A DNA stretch of 58,378 nucleotides from Limosilactobacillus sp. Lineage in GTDB: Bacteria > Bacillota > Bacilli > Lactobacillales > Lactobacillaceae. How positions within the stretch are numbered: the stretch's first letter is position 1; each line of letters opens with the position of its first letter. The stretch spans positions 1-58,378 of the forward strand of contig NZ_JALCQI010000006.1 of the NCBI RefSeq assembly GCF_022651205.1, read 5' to 3'. This document shows, one piece after another, positions 1 through 8,320 of the stretch. The notes beneath the pieces were generated by a model, which worked only from the letters and a program-made list of their open reading frames with translations, was not told the origin of the DNA and searched no databases. A program made the translations under genes and the position numbers.

Positions 1-1
1 A

Positions 2-526
2 AAGGCAACTGGTCAAGCTGCTGCTTCAAACCTAATGTGGCCAATTATTCAAGGAATCATCTTAGTTCTTGGTTCATTAGTTTACATGTGGATCGCCGAG
101 AAATTTAATCGTCGAACATTATTAATGGTTGGTGGTTCCGTCATGGGATTGTCATTTATTTTACCGGCAGTAATTAACTGGGCAATCCCTAACATGAATC
201 CAATGATGATCGTTGTTTTCTTATGTATCTATGTTGCTTTCTATTCATTCACTTGGGCACCACTTACCTGGGTTCTAGTCGGTGAAATCTTCCCATTAGC
301 TATTCGTGGTCGTGCATCTGGTTTGGCTTCGTCATTTAACTGGATTGGTTCATGGTTAGTTGGTTTGATTTTCCCAATTATGACGGCAAGTATGCCACAA
401 GAAGCAGTTTTCGCTATCTTCGGTGTTATCTGTCTCCTCGGTGTAATCTTTATTAAGACTCGTGTTCCAGAAACTCGTGGTCATACTCTTGAAGAAATTG
501 AGGAACAAGGAACTAATCGAAAATAG
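2..526 (+). CDS. Sugar:H+ symporter (MFS sugar porter), C-terminal part
   Basis: The reading frame is open from the left edge, so the N-terminal half lies outside the window. The visible 174 residues hold about five membrane spans. They end with the sugar-porter signature PETRGHTLEEIE, and an R-G-R-A motif after a loop (near IRGRASGLASSFNW) matches the second half of the AraE/XylT-type family. It lies 37 bases upstream of araB on the same strand, with no terminator between, so arabinose or another pentose is the likely substrate. Family assignment is firm; the substrate is inferred from context. Confidence 0.85.
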   Translation, partial: KATGQAAASNLMWPIIQGIILVLGSLVYMWIAEKFNRRTLLMVGGSVMGLSFILPAVINWAIPNMNPMMIVVFLCIYVAFYSFTWAPLTWVLVGEIFPLAIRGRASGLASSFNWIGSWLVGLIFPIMTASMPQEAVFAIFGVICLLGVIFIKTRVPETRGHTLEEIEEQGTNRK

Positions 527-563
527 GATAACTAAGACAAATAAAGATTAGGGGGATTATTTA

Positions 564-2174
564 ATGAACTTACGTGAAACTGCCACACAAATAAAAAATG
601 GTCAGACTTCACTCGGAATCGAATTAGGTTCTACCCGGATCAAGGCCGTCTTAATTAATACCGAATATGAATCTATTTCTTCAGGAAGTTATACCTGGGA
701 AAATCAGTTTAAGGATGGTATTTGGACTTACCCGCTTGACCAGGTATGGGAAGGTATCCAAACAGCCTATTCAAAAATTAGGGCTGACGTTTTAAGTCGG
801 TACCATGTCAATCTGACGAAGATTGGTTCAATTGGTGTCAGTGCGATGATGCACGGTTACCTACCATTTGACAAGAATGACCAATTATTGGTGCCATTTA
901 GAACCTGGCGAAACAACATCACTGAGCAATCAGCCGATGCCTTAACGAAACTATTTAACTTTAATATTCCGCAACGGTGGAGTATTGCCCACCTTTACCA
1001 GGCCATCTTAAATGATGAACCACACGTTAAAGATGTGACCTTTATCACCACTTTAGCTGGTTATGTTCACTGGAAGTTATCTGGCAAGAAAGTCTTAGGA
1101 ATTGGGGATGCCTCCGGGGTCTTCCCAATTGATGAACAAAGCTTATCTTACCGGAAGGACTTCTTAGAGAAATTTGCGAACTTACCGGAAGTCGCCAAGT
1201 ATTCATGGCAGATTGAAGATATTTTGCCAACAGCGTTAATTGCTGGTAAAGAAGCTGGTCGCTTAACTGCTGATGGGGCTAAATTAATTGATCCTGCAGG
1301 CACGCTGGATGCAGGTAGTCTGATGGCGCCACCAGAAGGGGATGCCGGAACCGGAATGGTTGGAACCAACAGTGTAAGGAAACGGACTGGTAACATTTCT
1401 GTCGGGACCTCAGCCTTCTCAATGAATGTTTTAGACAAGCCATTAAAAAAGCTGCATCGTGATATTGATATTGTTACTACACCAACTGGTGACCCTGTTG
1501 CCATGGTGCACGTTAATAACTGTTCTTCAGATATTAATGCTTGGGTTGGCCTTTTCCGTGACTTTGCAAACGCGATTGGGGCCAAGATTGATACAAACAA
1601 GTTATACGAGACATTATTTGATTCAACAGTCCATTCCGACCCAGATGCTGGTGGCCTAATTAATTACAGCTATCTTTCCGGTGAAAACATCACAAAGATT
1701 CAAGCCGGTCGGCCATTATTTGTCCGGACACCAAATAGTAAGATGAACTTGGCAAACTTCTTCTTAACTCAACTGTATGCTGCATTTGCCCCACTAAAGA
1801 TTGGGATGGACATCCTATTAAATGAAGAACATGTCCAAACCGATGTCATGATTGCCCAAGGTGGACTGTTTGGAACACCGGTTATTGGTCAACAAGTTCT
1901 TTCAAACGCTTTAAATATTCCGATCACGATTATGAATACCGCTAGTGAGGGTGGTCCATGGGGAATGGCCGTCTTGGCTAAGTATGCTGAGACTGATACT
2001 CAAGAATCGTTGGCTGATTTCTTGGATGAAAATGTCTTTGATGATCCAGAAAGTATGACCTTAATGCCAGAACCAGACGGCGTAAAGGGTTACGAAAGCT
2101 TCATTAAACGTTATCAAGCGGGTCTTAGCGTCGAAGCTAAGGCCGGTCAAGCCATTAGCGAACGAGAAGAATAA
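564..2174 (+). CDS. araB: Ribulokinase
   Basis: A 536-residue FGGY-family sugar kinase. It phosphorylates L-ribulose to L-ribulose-5-phosphate in the cytoplasm, the second step of arabinose breakdown. The N-terminal phosphate-binding motif GIELGSTRIKAV lies at about residues 18-29. The second actin-fold domain carries GTNSVRKRTGNISVGTSAFS near residue 270 and the late glycine-rich GGLFGTPVIGQQ and SEGGPWGMA segments. The ATG follows an AGGGGG ribosome site. This kinase belongs to the gluconate/xylulose-kinase-like FGGY branch used by lactobacilli rather than the E. coli AraB type. Its neighbours araD and araA make the arabinose role secure. Confidence 0.93.
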   Translation: MNLRETATQIKNGQTSLGIELGSTRIKAVLINTEYESISSGSYTWENQFKDGIWTYPLDQVWEGIQTAYSKIRADVLSRYHVNLTKIGSIGVSAMMHGYLPFDKNDQLLVPFRTWRNNITEQSADALTKLFNFNIPQRWSIAHLYQAILNDEPHVKDVTFITTLAGYVHWKLSGKKVLGIGDASGVFPIDEQSLSYRKDFLEKFANLPEVAKYSWQIEDILPTALIAGKEAGRLTADGAKLIDPAGTLDAGSLMAPPEGDAGTGMVGTNSVRKRTGNISVGTSAFSMNVLDKPLKKLHRDIDIVTTPTGDPVAMVHVNNCSSDINAWVGLFRDFANAIGAKIDTNKLYETLFDSTVHSDPDAGGLINYSYLSGENITKIQAGRPLFVRTPNSKMNLANFFLTQLYAAFAPLKIGMDILLNEEHVQTDVMIAQGGLFGTPVIGQQVLSNALNIPITIMNTASEGGPWGMAVLAKYAETDTQESLADFLDENVFDDPESMTLMPEPDGVKGYESFIKRYQAGLSVEAKAGQAISEREE

Positions 2175-2194
2175 TAGAAAGGATCGAAAACTGA

Positions 2195-2923
2195 ATGTTA
2201 GAAGAATTAAAAAAAGAAGTTTATGACGCTAATATGCGGCTACCTAAGTTAGGCCTGGTTTCCTTTACTTGGGGGAACGTTTCCGGAATTGATCGTGATA
2301 AAGGCTTGTTTGTTATTAAGCCATCTGGTGTTCCTTACGAGGACATGAAGCCAGAAGACATGGTTGTCGTTAACTTGGATGGTGAGGTAGTTGAAGGTGA
2401 CTTAAATCCATCCAGTGATACCCCAACCCACACTTATCTTTACAACCATTTCCCAAAGATTGGTGGGATTGTTCACACCCATTCACCATGGGCGGTATCA
2501 TTTGCAGCTGCACGGATGGATATTCCAGCCATGAACACCACCCATGCTGACACGTTCTACACTGATGTTCCAGCAGCTGATGCCTTGACCAAGGAAGAAA
2601 TCGAAGAAGATTACGAAGGTAATACCGGTAAAGTAATTGTTCGTTCTTTCAAGGAACGGGGCTTAGACTATGAAGCAACACCAGCTGCATTGGTAATGCA
2701 ACACGGTCCATTTGCCTGGGGACCAACCCCAGATAAGGCCGTTTACAATGCCAAGGTACTGGAAGTTGTCGCCGAGGAAGATTATCACGCAATGCAGTTA
2801 ACGCATAAGGATCTTCACTTGCCACAGTACTTGCTTGACAAGCACTATTACCGTAAGCATGGTAAGAATGCCTACTATGGTCAAAATAATGCGCATTCTA
2901 AAGACCATGCCGCACACGCTTAA
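2195..2923 (+). CDS. araD: L-ribulose-5-phosphate 4-epimerase
   Basis: A 242-residue class II aldolase/epimerase-fold enzyme that converts L-ribulose-5-phosphate to D-xylulose-5-phosphate, which enters the phosphoketolase pathway. Visible family motifs are GNVSG (27-31), KPSGVPYEDM (42-51), SSDTPTHTYLY (about 73-83) and the zinc-binding HTH pair H94/H96, with a third histidine in VMQHGPFAWG near 170. It starts 20 bases after araB with a GAAAGGAT ribosome site and is clearly in the same transcript. The C-terminus is histidine-rich, which is common in this family. Confidence 0.95.
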   Translation: MLEELKKEVYDANMRLPKLGLVSFTWGNVSGIDRDKGLFVIKPSGVPYEDMKPEDMVVVNLDGEVVEGDLNPSSDTPTHTYLYNHFPKIGGIVHTHSPWAVSFAAARMDIPAMNTTHADTFYTDVPAADALTKEEIEEDYEGNTGKVIVRSFKERGLDYEATPAALVMQHGPFAWGPTPDKAVYNAKVLEVVAEEDYHAMQLTHKDLHLPQYLLDKHYYRKHGKNAYYGQNNAHSKDHAAHA

Positions 2924-2981
2924 TTAATTTTGGTAGCTACATTTAAAAACAACTATTAGCACAACAAAGGAGTATTATCTC

Positions 2982-4403
2982 ATGGATATGAAGAATTATG
3001 AATTTTGGTTTGTTACAGGTAGTCAATTCCTTTATGGTGAAGAACAATTAAAGTCAGTTGCTGCTGACGCCGAAGACATTGTTAACAAGTTAAACGAAAG
3101 TGGCAACTTGCCATACAAGGTTGTCTTCAAGGGTGTTATGACTACTGCTGAAGGAATCACTAAGTTCATGAAGGAAGCTAACTACAACGATAACGTCGCT
3201 GGTGTTATGACCTGGATGCACACCTTCTCACCAGCTAAGAACTGGATTCGTGGTACTAAGCTTTTGCAAAAGCCATTACTCCACTTAGCAACCCAATACT
3301 TAAACAAGATTCCATACGACACGATCGACTTCGATTACATGAACTTGAACCAATCTGCTCACGGTGACCGTGAATATGCTTACATCAACGCTCGTCTCCA
3401 AAAGCACAACAAGATCGTTTACGGCTTCTGGGGTGACGAAGACGTTCAAGAAGAAATCGCTGATTGGCAAAACGTTGCCGTTGCTTACAACGAAAGCTTC
3501 AAGATCAAGATCGTTCGGTTCGGTGATACCATGCGGAACGTTGCCGTTACTGAAGGTGACAAGGTTGAAGCTCAAATGTTCCTTGGCTGGACTGTTGACT
3601 ACTGGCCAGTAAGTGATTTAGTCGAATACGTTAACGCTGTGAGTGAAGACGACATTGACGCTGCTTACAAGGATTTGGCAAGCAAGTACGAAATGGTTCA
3701 AGGTGACAACACTAAGGAACACTATGAACACTCAGTTCGTTACCAACTCCGTGAATACATCGCTTTGAAGAAGTTCATGGATGAAAAGGGCTACACTGGC
3801 TTTACAACTAACTTCGAAGACTTACACGGCCTTGAAGAATTACCTGGTTTAGCTGCTCAATTATTAATGCGTGATGGCTACGGCTTCGGTGCTGAAGGTG
3901 ACTGGAAGTCTGCCGGAATGGACCGTCTGCTTAAGATTGCTACTCACAATGTTGCTACGGCCTTCATGGAAGACTACACCCTTGACCTTCGTCATGGTCA
4001 CGAAGCAATTCTTGGTTCTCACATGCTTGAAGTTGACCCATCAATTGCCTCCGACAAGCCACGGGTTGAAGTTCACCCATTAGACATTGGTGGTAAAGAT
4101 GATCCAGCACGGTTAGTATTTACTGGTCGTGAAGGTAAAGCGGTCGATGTTACCCTTTCTTACTTCAATGATGGTTACAAGGTTATCGGCTACGCTGTTG
4201 ACTGTCACAAGCCAGAAGCCGAAACACCACACCTACCAGTTGCTAAGCAATTATGGACACCAACTGTTGGCTTGAAAGAAGGAGCAAAGCGTTGGATGCA
4301 TGCTGGTGGTGGACACCATACTATCTTAAGCTTCAGCTTGAAGCCACAACAAGTTAAGGACCTCTTTGAAATGTTAGAAGTTAAGGTTGACTTCATCGAA
4401 TAA
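2982..4403 (+). CDS. araA: L-arabinose isomerase
   Basis: A 473-residue enzyme, the usual family length, that isomerises L-arabinose to L-ribulose and starts the pathway. The metal and catalytic positions of the family are visible: the glutamates in [10 protein letters not shown] and FMEDYTLDL, and the histidines in GSHMLEVDP and HAGGGHHTI near the C-terminus. AAAGGAG precedes the ATG. Codon use is strongly biased toward a few codons (GGT, GAA, AAC, AAG, CGT), which points to high expression compared with araB. A stem-loop at 4456-4494 closes the operon. Gene order is araB-araD-araA. Confidence 0.97.
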   Translation: MDMKNYEFWFVTGSQFLYGEEQLKSVAADAEDIVNKLNESGNLPYKVVFKGVMTTAEGITKFMKEANYNDNVAGVMTWMHTFSPAKNWIRGTKLLQKPLLHLATQYLNKIPYDTIDFDYMNLNQSAHGDREYAYINARLQKHNKIVYGFWGDEDVQEEIADWQNVAVAYNESFKIKIVRFGDTMRNVAVTEGDKVEAQMFLGWTVDYWPVSDLVEYVNAVSEDDIDAAYKDLASKYEMVQGDNTKEHYEHSVRYQLREYIALKKFMDEKGYTGFTTNFEDLHGLEELPGLAAQLLMRDGYGFGAEGDWKSAGMDRLLKIATHNVATAFMEDYTLDLRHGHEAILGSHMLEVDPSIASDKPRVEVHPLDIGGKDDPARLVFTGREGKAVDVTLSYFNDGYKVIGYAVDCHKPEAETPHLPVAKQLWTPTVGLKEGAKRWMHAGGGHHTILSFSLKPQQVKDLFEMLEVKVDFIE

Positions 4404-4455
4404 GTTTGACTTAATTTCTTCTTGAATAGAAAATCTTTTACAAGTATTCTAATGC

Positions 4456-4494
4456 AAAATGGCCGTCCGCAAGTTTATGTGGATGGCCATTTTT
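4456..4494 (+). terminator. Stem-loop terminator after araA
   Basis: Two 13-base arms (4456-4468 and 4481-4493) pair with one G-T wobble around a 12-base loop and end in five T. The hairpin lies 52 bases after the araA stop and just before the ribosome site of the next gene, so it also decides that gene's start: a longer reading frame from 4459 would run through the stem. Confidence 0.75.
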
Positions 4495-4506
4495 GGGAGT
4501 GAGCTA

Positions 4507-5070
4507 ATGAAAACAGAAAAAGAGAAGATGCTAGCTGGTGAAGTCTTTAAGGTCTATGATCTAGAATTAGTTCGTGAGCGACAATATGCTCGTCAATTGG
4601 TCGAACGACTGAATGCAGTTGGTGAAATGAATCCAGAGGCACGTGAAGAATTTGTTCGTCAACTCTTCGGCCACGTGGGAAAGGATTGTGAGGTCCATGC
4701 TCAATTTAAATGTGATTATGGCTACAATATTTATGTTGGGGATGACTTCTTTGCAAACTATGATTGTGTGATGCTTGATGTAAGTCCGATCCGAATTGGT
4801 AACCATTGTCTGCTCGGACCTCGTGTACAATTATATACAGTCAACCATCCCCTTGACCCTAAACTGCGACGAAATGGTGCGTACGGACAAAGTCACGATA
4901 TTACAATTGGTGAAGATGTCTGGATTGGTGGTGGGGCGATTATTTGTCCCGGTGTAACCTTAGGTAATAATGTGATTGTCGGTGCTGGGAGCGTGGTTAC
5001 TAAATCCTTTGGGGATAACGTTATTATTGCGGGGAATCCAGCCCGGGTAATTAAAGAAAATCCTTACTAG
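4507..5070 (+). CDS. Sugar O-acetyltransferase (maltose/galactoside acetyltransferase family)
   Basis: A 187-residue acyltransferase of the left-handed beta-helix (hexapeptide repeat) type, like Maa or LacA; it transfers acetyl from acetyl-CoA to a sugar hydroxyl. The N-terminal Mac domain (KEKMLAGEVFKVYDLELV) is followed by a hexapeptide region with the catalytic histidine in YTVNHPLDP and the late IGEDVWIGGGAIICPGV and IVGAGSVVTKSF repeats. The ATG at 4507 is chosen because GGGAGTGAG precedes it; the in-frame ATG at 4459 lies inside the araA terminator. The acceptor sugar is unknown; the position beside the arabinose genes is suggestive only. Confidence 0.88.
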   Translation: MKTEKEKMLAGEVFKVYDLELVRERQYARQLVERLNAVGEMNPEAREEFVRQLFGHVGKDCEVHAQFKCDYGYNIYVGDDFFANYDCVMLDVSPIRIGNHCLLGPRVQLYTVNHPLDPKLRRNGAYGQSHDITIGEDVWIGGGAIICPGVTLGNNVIVGAGSVVTKSFGDNVIIAGNPARVIKENPY

Positions 5071-5081
5071 GAGTAAAAATA

Positions 5082-5120
5082 GGGAGCGTCAGGAGTCAAC
5101 TATGACTTCTGGCGCTTCCT
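5082..5120. terminator. Convergent terminator between the acetyltransferase and aldo/keto reductase genes
   Basis: Two 17-base arms (5082-5098 and 5103-5119) pair with a few G-T wobbles around a four-base loop. The genes converge here, so the hairpin probably serves both strands. It has no long T tract on either side. Confidence 0.6.
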
Positions 5121-5127
5121 GTTTGAC

Positions 5128-5970
5128 TTAATATTTTAAATTGTATTCATAAACCAATGCTGGTTCCTTACTAACTCGGGTAAAATCGTGTAGAGCATCA
5201 ATGGCAGCCATTTCTTGATCACTAAGCGTGAAATCATAAATATTAATATTTTGTTTGATTCGTGCTTCATGAACTGACTTTGGAATAAAGGCAACACCAT
5301 TTTGAAGATGCCAACGAAGGACAACCTGGGCTGGCGACTTATGGTGAGCAGTGGCAATTTTCTTTAAGACCTCATTATTGAGAATTGTTCCTCGGCCAAG
5401 AGGACTACATGCTTGCGTTACAATACCATGCTTACGGTCGAATTTAATTAGTGGTTTTTGATTTAGCCGGGGGTGTAGTTCGACCTGGTTAACTACGGGC
5501 ATTTCATGAGCTTGGGTAGCTAAATATTGTAAGTGGATCATTTGATAATTGCTGACACCGATTGAGCGGGTTAACCCTTGCTTCTTTAATTCCTCAAAAG
5601 CAGCCCAGGTATCAAAGAAGGCCCGTTCAATTGGCCAGTGAATTAAGAGAAGGTTGACGTAATCTAATTTAAGCTTATGAAGCGAATCCTTAACCGAAGC
5701 AATGGTTTGTTTAAAGCCCTGGTTTGGTTCTGAAACCTTTGTGGTTATAAACAGGTCCTGGCGGGGAAGACCTAATTCTTTAAGCGCAGTCCCAACTTCC
5801 GCTTCATTTTTATACAACTGGGCCGTATCGAAAAGCCGATACCCTGCATCATAAGCGTATTTGATAGAAGAAGTAATCGTAGCTTGATCGGTAATTTTAT
5901 AGAGGCCGAATCCTTCTTGGGGCATTGATTGGCCATCAGCAAGTTTTAATTGGTTAACTTGATTATTCAT
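5128..5970 (-). CDS. Aldo/keto reductase
   Basis: A 280-residue NADPH-dependent oxidoreductase of the AKR superfamily. The catalytic tetrad is visible: Asp48 and Tyr53 in LFDTAQLYKNEAEVG, Lys78 in TTKVSEPNQG and His111 in LLIHWPI. The C-terminal cofactor-binding pattern FIPKSVHEARIKQN is present. The start overlaps the last eight bases of araR, with AAAGGAAG seven bases before the ATG, so the two are translationally coupled. This suggests, but does not show, a role in carbonyl or sugar metabolism controlled together with araR. The substrate cannot be named. Confidence 0.9.
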   Translation of the reverse strand: MNNQVNQLKLADGQSMPQEGFGLYKITDQATITSSIKYAYDAGYRLFDTAQLYKNEAEVGTALKELGLPRQDLFITTKVSEPNQGFKQTIASVKDSLHKLKLDYVNLLLIHWPIERAFFDTWAAFEELKKQGLTRSIGVSNYQMIHLQYLATQAHEMPVVNQVELHPRLNQKPLIKFDRKHGIVTQACSPLGRGTILNNEVLKKIATAHHKSPAQVVLRWHLQNGVAFIPKSVHEARIKQNINIYDFTLSDQEMAAIDALHDFTRVSKEPALVYEYNLKY

Positions 5971-7060
5971 TTTTATCTTCCTTTACTTTTGGTAAAGCCA
6001 CTGAATCACGTTTGATAATTTCTGGATTATACAGTTTAGATTCAACTTGATCACCGTTAATCATTTTAAGAATCATCTTTCCGGCATCTTCCCCTAACAA
6101 CCGTTTCGGGTGGTTTGCGGTGGTTAATTTTGGATGGATAATTTGTGCCATTTCATAGTTATCAAATCCAACCACAGAAATGTCATCAGGAACCCGATAC
6201 TCTAAGGAATGTAAATGACTAATGATTCGCGTTGCTAATGCATCGTTGTAACATGCAATAGCGGTGATTGTCTTATTTCCTTTTAGGTTAAGGTCAACCT
6301 TCTTGATAATATCCGCATAGGAATCATTTGACTGATACATTATAACGTCGGATTTTGTGGTGGGAATTTTTTCTTCTTGGTATGCTTGAATCATGCCACT
6401 CATCCGGTCGACGCCTTGCTGATCGTTAATTTGAAAGACACCAAGAATGCTTGAATGGCCTAAGCTAAAGAGGTATTTGATTAACTTTTTTTCCGCTTCT
6501 AGATCTTTAGTAAGGAGGTTTGGAAAGGAAAATCCTGGATAGGAAGAGTGAAAGAGAATTGTTGGAATACTATACTTTTGGATTTGACGATAAAGATCCA
6601 GGTTGGGGTTAGGAAGGGCGCTTTCGGTTGGCTCAATGATTAGCCCAGCAATCTTTAGATCCAACATGTTTAGAATCGTTTGTCGTTCCCGCTTATGGTC
6701 ATTTAATGTATTACCGACAATTAAAGAGTATCCTCGTTGAGAAACAATTTCATCGATTCCTGAAATAATTGATGGGAAAATATAGTCCGCCATATGGGTA
6801 CTAATAACACCAATGATTTTATTTTTCTCGGTGGTTGACCAATCACGTTGCCAATCTTGAACAAACATTCCGCCACCCTGAATCCGGTAGATGTAGTGTT
6901 CGTTCTCTAGGTCACCAACTGCACGGCGGATCGTATAACGAGAAACATCAAATCGCTTCATCAATTCACTTTCGGTTGGTAGCTTTTCGTTAATCTTGTA
7001 TTTACCATCAATGATTTCGTTCCGTAGGGTCTGCTTAACGGTTTCGTATTTCACTTCCAA
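5963..7060 (-). CDS. araR: Arabinose-responsive GntR/LacI-type repressor AraR
   Basis: A 365-residue regulator with a GntR winged helix-turn-helix in residues 1-70 (LPTESELMKRFDVSRYTIRR; QGGGMFV wing) followed by a LacI-type periplasmic-binding-fold effector domain (IGVISTHMADYIFPSIISGI to the C-terminus). This domain pairing is typical of AraR, the L-arabinose-sensing repressor of ara genes in Bacillus and lactobacilli. It starts with TTG, with AGGAG eight bases upstream; a GTG two codons on is too far from that site. The gene is transcribed with the aldo/keto reductase that it overlaps. No AraR operator was recognised in the window; the promoter it would control lies left of position 1. Confidence 0.9.
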   Translation of the reverse strand: MEVKYETVKQTLRNEIIDGKYKINEKLPTESELMKRFDVSRYTIRRAVGDLENEHYIYRIQGGGMFVQDWQRDWSTTEKNKIIGVISTHMADYIFPSIISGIDEIVSQRGYSLIVGNTLNDHKRERQTILNMLDLKIAGLIIEPTESALPNPNLDLYRQIQKYSIPTILFHSSYPGFSFPNLLTKDLEAEKKLIKYLFSLGHSSILGVFQINDQQGVDRMSGMIQAYQEEKIPTTKSDVIMYQSNDSYADIIKKVDLNLKGNKTITAIACYNDALATRIISHLHSLEYRVPDDISVVGFDNYEMAQIIHPKLTTANHPKRLLGEDAGKMILKMINGDQVESKLYNPEIIKRDSVALPKVKEDKNE

Positions 7061-7087
7061 AATGAGGACTCCTGTTCTTTAGGGATA

Positions 7088-7134
7088 ATTAAAAAGGACC
7101 CCATAACTAGTAATAATAATTATGGAGCCACTAT
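7088..7134 (-). terminator. Terminator after the universal stress gene
   Basis: On the minus strand an imperfect stem with CCATAA/TTATGG core arms is followed by CCTTTTTAA. It lies 16 bases beyond the usp stop codon and before araR, separating the two transcripts. Confidence 0.55.
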
Positions 7135-7149
7135 TAAGTTTAGTCGGTT

Positions 7150-7635
7150 CTATTTCTTTTTCTTTTCAACTTCGATTGGGTGGTTATCTAAATCGGTCCG
7201 AACAACTAGGACATCGCAGATTGCTGTTCGAGTAACGAATTCAGTAACAGAACCGATCAAAATCCGTTCAACAGCATTGAGCCCTGTGGCACCAATCATA
7301 ATTAAGTCAGCATTCATTTCCTTTGGTACATCGCGAGCAATAATGGTCTTTGGTGCACCATATTCAATTGAATAGTTAACATTCTTAACGCCCTTATCCT
7401 TAGCGTAGTCAATATACTTATCAAGGGTCTTCTTAGCGGTTTCAGTAACTTGTTCAACCATTGAGCTGTCGAAACTAGAAATGTTTTGGAATGCTCGGGT
7501 ATCAACGACGTGTAATAACCGTAATTCTGTTTCTTCACCATTCCGCTTTGCAACGGCAACAGCCTTCTTGAAAGCTAATTCAGCTTCTTCAGAACCATCA
7601 ACTGGAACCAAAATATGTTTGTATTGTTGAGCCAT
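7150..7635 (-). CDS. Universal stress protein (UspA family)
   Basis: A 161-residue single-domain Usp protein. It begins with KHILVPVDGSEEAELAF and carries the ATP-binding signature G-2x-G-9x-G-S in GATGLNAVERILIGSV near residues 118-133, ending with the beta strand CDVLVVR. Such proteins are made under starvation, acid or oxidative stress. GGAGG precedes the ATG. It has its own promoter and is also downstream of the 6S-like RNA and a small membrane gene, the arrangement described for Lacto-usp loci. The specific stress is unknown. Confidence 0.92.
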   Translation of the reverse strand: MAQQYKHILVPVDGSEEAELAFKKAVAVAKRNGEETELRLLHVVDTRAFQNISSFDSSMVEQVTETAKKTLDKYIDYAKDKGVKNVNYSIEYGAPKTIIARDVPKEMNADLIMIGATGLNAVERILIGSVTEFVTRTAICDVLVVRTDLDNHPIEVEKKKK

Positions 7636-7665
7636 ATTGTGGTGCCTCCTTATTTATTTACCTCT

Positions 7666-7694
7666 ATTATACACTGAATTAAAAATGACAGTAA
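7666..7694 (-). promoter_or_regulatory. Promoter of the usp gene
   Basis: On the minus strand TTACTG, 17 bases, then TATAAT, with the ribosome site AAGGAGG following. The minus 10 box is perfect and the minus 35 box weak. It means usp can be transcribed without the upstream membrane gene. Confidence 0.6.
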
Positions 7695-7706
7695 AGCGTT
7701 GATCGT

Positions 7707-8006
7707 CTAGTTTTTTCGTTGATCTGCTTGAAAGTACCCCATAAGCGAATATGCCATTAAAGTTTCGCAAACACAACCAATAATTACCATTGAAACAATA
7801 AAGAGAATTGAGTTAGTCCAGGCAGAAATGATAGCAAGGATCCCAATAAGTAGGAGGAGCACTCCCCACACTACTAGTGCTTTTGAAAGTGCCTTTTGTC
7901 GTTCAGGGTGGAAAATTAGGAATGGTTTATGAAGGTGGGTTAAGAAAAAATAACCTTCAAACGCAGCGATCAACCCGAAGAGGGTCATTAAAATTGATAG
8001 TAACAT
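7707..8006 (-). CDS. Small membrane protein of unknown function
   Basis: A 99-residue protein with three likely membrane spans: residues 1-23 (MLLSILMTLFGLIAAFEGYFF), a span in VVWGVLLLLIGILAIISAW, and one in SILFIVSMVIIGCVCETLMA. A short polar stretch HPERQKALSK lies between spans one and two. The ATG at 8006 is chosen because GAGG lies seven bases upstream; an in-frame ATG at 8066 falls within the hairpin after the 6S-like RNA. I recognise no enzyme motif. Its place between the Lacto-usp RNA and usp matches the hypothetical gene known for that locus, so a stress-linked membrane role is a guess. Confidence 0.75.
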   Translation of the reverse strand: MLLSILMTLFGLIAAFEGYFFLTHLHKPFLIFHPERQKALSKALVVWGVLLLLIGILAIISAWTNSILFIVSMVIIGCVCETLMAYSLMGYFQADQRKN

Positions 8007-8037
8007 GATTAACCTCGTATTTTTAATAAGATACCAA

Positions 8038-8075
8038 TGGGCGCCAACGTTCGTAAAACAGAACATTGACGCCCA
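8038..8075 (-). terminator. Stem-loop between the 6S-like RNA and the small membrane gene
   Basis: Fifteen-base arms (8061-8075 and 8038-8052) pair on the minus strand with two G-U wobbles around an eight-base loop. No T tract follows, so it may be an RNA 3' end, a processing site or a partial terminator that lets some transcription into the membrane gene and usp. Confidence 0.5.
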
Positions 8076-8091
8076 ATTGACAATTATGTAC

Positions 8092-8280
8092 GAAAACTCC
8101 GTTAGTGCCGTTAATTGTCATTCAGTGTTGACCTGTGTTTAAGACAGGTGGGACATGGTTGTTAACTATTCAGTTACCAAGTGAAAAGGCATACTGGCCA
8201 ATTAACGAAACACTAGTCCCAATTTTATAAGACTGTAAGGCAAACCTGCGTTTAGACAACGCGTACACCACAGAATTTCC
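8092..8280 (-). ncRNA. ssrS: 6S-like RNA (Lacto-usp RNA)
   Basis: A region of about 189 bases between rarA and the usp locus folds like 6S RNA. The 5' end (8265-8280) pairs with the 3' end (8092-8108) in a closing stem of about 16 pairs. An apical rod runs from 8221 to 8149, closed by TGGGAC/GTCCCA and continued by GTT/AAC, GTTAA/TTAAC and CAGT/ACTG. A small hairpin, ACCTGT/ACAGGT at 8131-8149, sits on the 3' side of the central bubble. A well-placed promoter precedes it. The Lacto-usp motif is known from lactic acid bacteria upstream of a hypothetical gene plus usp and has been proposed to be their 6S RNA, which sequesters RNA polymerase. Folding was done by hand. Confidence 0.8.
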
Positions 8281-8287
8281 ACTAATA

Positions 8288-8316
8288 ATGTTAGCATGAT
8301 CTAGCAGACTTTTCAA
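8288..8316 (-). promoter_or_regulatory. Promoter of the 6S-like RNA
   Basis: On the minus strand TTGAAA, 17 bases, TAACAT, with a TGC extension before the minus 10 box. Transcription would start about position 8281, exactly at the first base of the closing stem. It lies just beyond the rarA stop codon. Confidence 0.7.
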
Positions 8317-8320
8317 TTGA

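Noticed and set aside
1148-1600. 150-codon open frame on the minus strand inside araB
   Set aside because: Antisense shadow of a gene with strong codon bias; no ribosome site and no family match.
4459-4506. N-terminal extension of the acetyltransferase (16 residues)
   Set aside because: This stretch is the araA terminator stem, and the ribosome site fits the ATG at 4507.
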